Source: Bacillota bacterium
GTDB lineage: Bacteria; Bacillota; Bacilli; Alicyclobacillales; SLC66
Assembly (NCBI GenBank): GCA_021846145.1
Contig: JAJZCJ010000169.1
Coordinates: 1-7,231, forward strand
DNA length: 7,231 nucleotides
Reading direction: 5' to 3'
The notes under the pieces are model-generated. The model saw only the letters and a list, made by a program, of their open reading frames with translations. It ran no database searches and was not told the origin of the DNA. Below, in pieces: positions 5,763 through 7,231 of this stretch. The translations under genes and the position numbers were made by a program. How positions within the stretch are numbered: position 1 is the first letter of the stretch; every line of letters begins with the position of its first letter.

Positions 5763-7231
5763 TACTCCTTTGCAGTGTGGATGGGGGATCGTTGTACACG
5801 CTTAGAAAGCATATTGAGCCGCGATGTCACTTCTGTTTGATCCTTGCTTTGTACAAAAGTTTGCATGATTTCTTTTTCAAAAGCGTTACCACCTAGTATC
5901 ACATCTAACTCTCCAATCACCGCTTCAAACATGTGTATTTTTTCTTGTAACAAATGCACAATATGCTCTTCAATCGTTTCTTTTGTCGCTAAATTATAAA
6001 TGTAGACAGGACGCGTTTGCCCGAGTCGATGCACTCGTCCAATTCGTTGTTCCACGCGCATTGGATTCCAAGGCAAATCAAAATTAATCACCTGATTGCA
6101 AAACTGCAGATTGATTCCTTCTCCTCCTGCTTCTGTAGCGACAAGTACCTGCGCACGATGTTCAAATAGATCCTTCATCCAATCTTTCTTCCCTCTTTTA
6201 AAACCGCCGCGAAACGGAACAGCGGCAATCCCGCTGCGCTTTAGCATGTACAACAAGAAATCCTGAGTTGCCCGGTATTCGGTAAAAACGATTAGCTTAT
6301 CGTCAATTTGTTTTGCCAGTTCAATGGTTTGGTTGATTTTTGTGTATCCTGGCACCAATTGTGCCAACTCATAAAGGGCGTCTAGTCGCGCGCGTGTGGG
6401 CGATGTCAGTTTAGGGTCTTTGCGCATTTTTTCAAGCGTAGGTAACGCTGCAAAGGAACTGCTGCAAATTTCTCGTTGCAGCGTGATTAGCGGGAGTACA
6501 CTGCGGCGCGCATTGGCTCGGGATTCGTATTCTTCTTTTATAAATTCACTGACTGCTTGATATAATTCCATTTCTTCTTTTGAAAGGCTTAATAAAATCG
6601 CCTCTACATGGCGATCTGTGAAATTAAGACTGTTTTCTGTGCGGCGATTACGCACCATCAACGTATTTAATGTCTTGCGCAGGATCACCGGATTCTTGGG
6701 AGTGCGTTTGCCTTGTACGTGCGTGCTTGCAAATGCCGTAGGACTCCCCAATTGACCGGGTCGCAATAAGTGAATGAGGTTATACACTTCTTTTAAATCG
6801 TTTTGTACAGGTGTTGCAGTGACAAGCAGCAAATATTTTTTTCGTAGTTGGTTCACCAGTTGCCAGTTGCTTGTGCGGTTGTTTTTTAATTTATGTGCCT
6901 CATCAATAATCACCAAATCGTATTCTTGATTTAATACCTGTGAGCGATGTGGTTCTCTTTTGGTGGTATCCATGGAGGCCACAATCACGTCATAACTTGT
7001 CCACGACCACTCATTGCGTTGGGCGAATGCATTGACTGTGAATTTTTCGTTGAGTTCTCGCGTCCATTGCAAAACAAGTGAGGCGGGGACGAGAACCAGC
7101 GCTTTTTTTACCAAACCGCGAATCATATATTCTTTTAACACAAGTCCCGCTTCGATGGTTTTGCCAAGTCCCACTTCATCTGCGAGCAGCGCTCTCCCAT
7201 GGAGTTCATTAATGACACGCTTCGCAGTCTC
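5762..7231 (-). CDS. yqhH: SNF2/RapA-type DEAH-box ATPase (YqhH-like), 5' end outside window
   Basis: An SNF2-family superfamily 2 ATPase, predicted to translocate on double-stranded nucleic acid or remodel a protein-DNA complex; its substrate is unknown. In the 489 visible residues the motifs are in order: I DEVGLGKT (18-25), II DEAH (110-113), III TATP (138-141), V ATEAGGEGINLQ (365-376) and VI QRIGRVHRLGQ (395-405). All core motifs are intact, so it is probably active. The frame stays open to the right edge. The GTG at 7174 is the Val within motif I, not a start; residues upstream (RVINELHGRALLA) are normal family sequence. As Bacillus YqhH is about 557 residues, some 70 N-terminal residues are likely missing. 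DEVGLGKT is the RapA/HepA-like variant of motif I. In Bacillus, yqhH and yqhG lie beside each other near gcvT and comG, as here. The stop shares one base with the yqhG start. Confidence 0.88.
   Translation of the reverse strand, partial: ETAKRVINELHGRALLADEVGLGKTIEAGLVLKEYMIRGLVKKALVLVPASLVLQWTRELNEKFTVNAFAQRNEWSWTSYDVIVASMDTTKREPHRSQVLNQEYDLVIIDEAHKLKNNRTSNWQLVNQLRKKYLLLVTATPVQNDLKEVYNLIHLLRPGQLGSPTAFASTHVQGKRTPKNPVILRKTLNTLMVRNRRTENSLNFTDRHVEAILLSLSKEEMELYQAVSEFIKEEYESRANARRSVLPLITLQREICSSSFAALPTLEKMRKDPKLTSPTRARLDALYELAQLVPGYTKINQTIELAKQIDDKLIVFTEYRATQDFLLYMLKRSGIAAVPFRGGFKRGKKDWMKDLFEHRAQVLVATEAGGEGINLQFCNQVINFDLPWNPMRVEQRIGRVHRLGQTRPVYIYNLATKETIEEHIVHLLQEKIHMFEAVIGELDVILGGNAFEKEIMQTFVQSKDQTEVTSRLNMLSKRVQRSPIHTAKE

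Noticed and set aside
7174..7231. Helicase start at GTG 7174
   Set aside because: That GTG encodes Val within DEVGLGKT. The frame is open through the window edge with family-like residues upstream, so the gene is cut by the window, not truncated.

Overview
The window looks like chromosome of a low-to-mid GC Firmicute of the Bacillales. The gene order (end of the comG competence pilin operon, shikimate kinase, then a YqhG protein and an SNF2 helicase) is the neighbourhood known from Bacillus and relatives. Roughly balanced GC, GTG/TTG starts and strong AGGAGG-type ribosome sites fit an Alicyclobacillaceae-like organism, but the genus is an inference and cannot be proven here.

Region 1 (1-760): the 3' end of comGF, entering from the left edge, overlaps comGG. 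These are the last two minor pilins of the competence pseudopilus operon. A short hairpin-rich segment follows.

Region 2 (761-1490): accessory-looking DNA. A small minus-strand gene encodes an acidic 88-residue protein resembling a toxin-antitoxin antitoxin with no partner in view. It is followed by non-coding DNA and a plus-strand gene remnant broken into several reading frames. This is the least ordinary part of the window.

Region 3 (1507-4931): three plus-strand genes, probably one transcription unit. They are aroK (shikimate kinase, GTG start at 1522), asnB (glutamine-hydrolysing asparagine synthetase, TTG start) and a DnaI-type helicase loader whose start lies inside the end of asnB. 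Aromatic and asparagine biosynthesis thus share a unit with a replication-initiation protein. No functional link is established.

Region 4 (4947-7231, minus strand, convergent with region 3): an SNF2/RapA-like helicase, cut by the right edge, is followed by a translationally adjacent yqhG-family gene. This conserved pair has no settled function.

I see no CRISPR array, tRNA, rRNA, insertion sequence or clear new multi-gene system. The best second-look items are the orphan antitoxin-like gene, the decayed gene beside it, the displaced dnaI and the yqhG-helicase pair.
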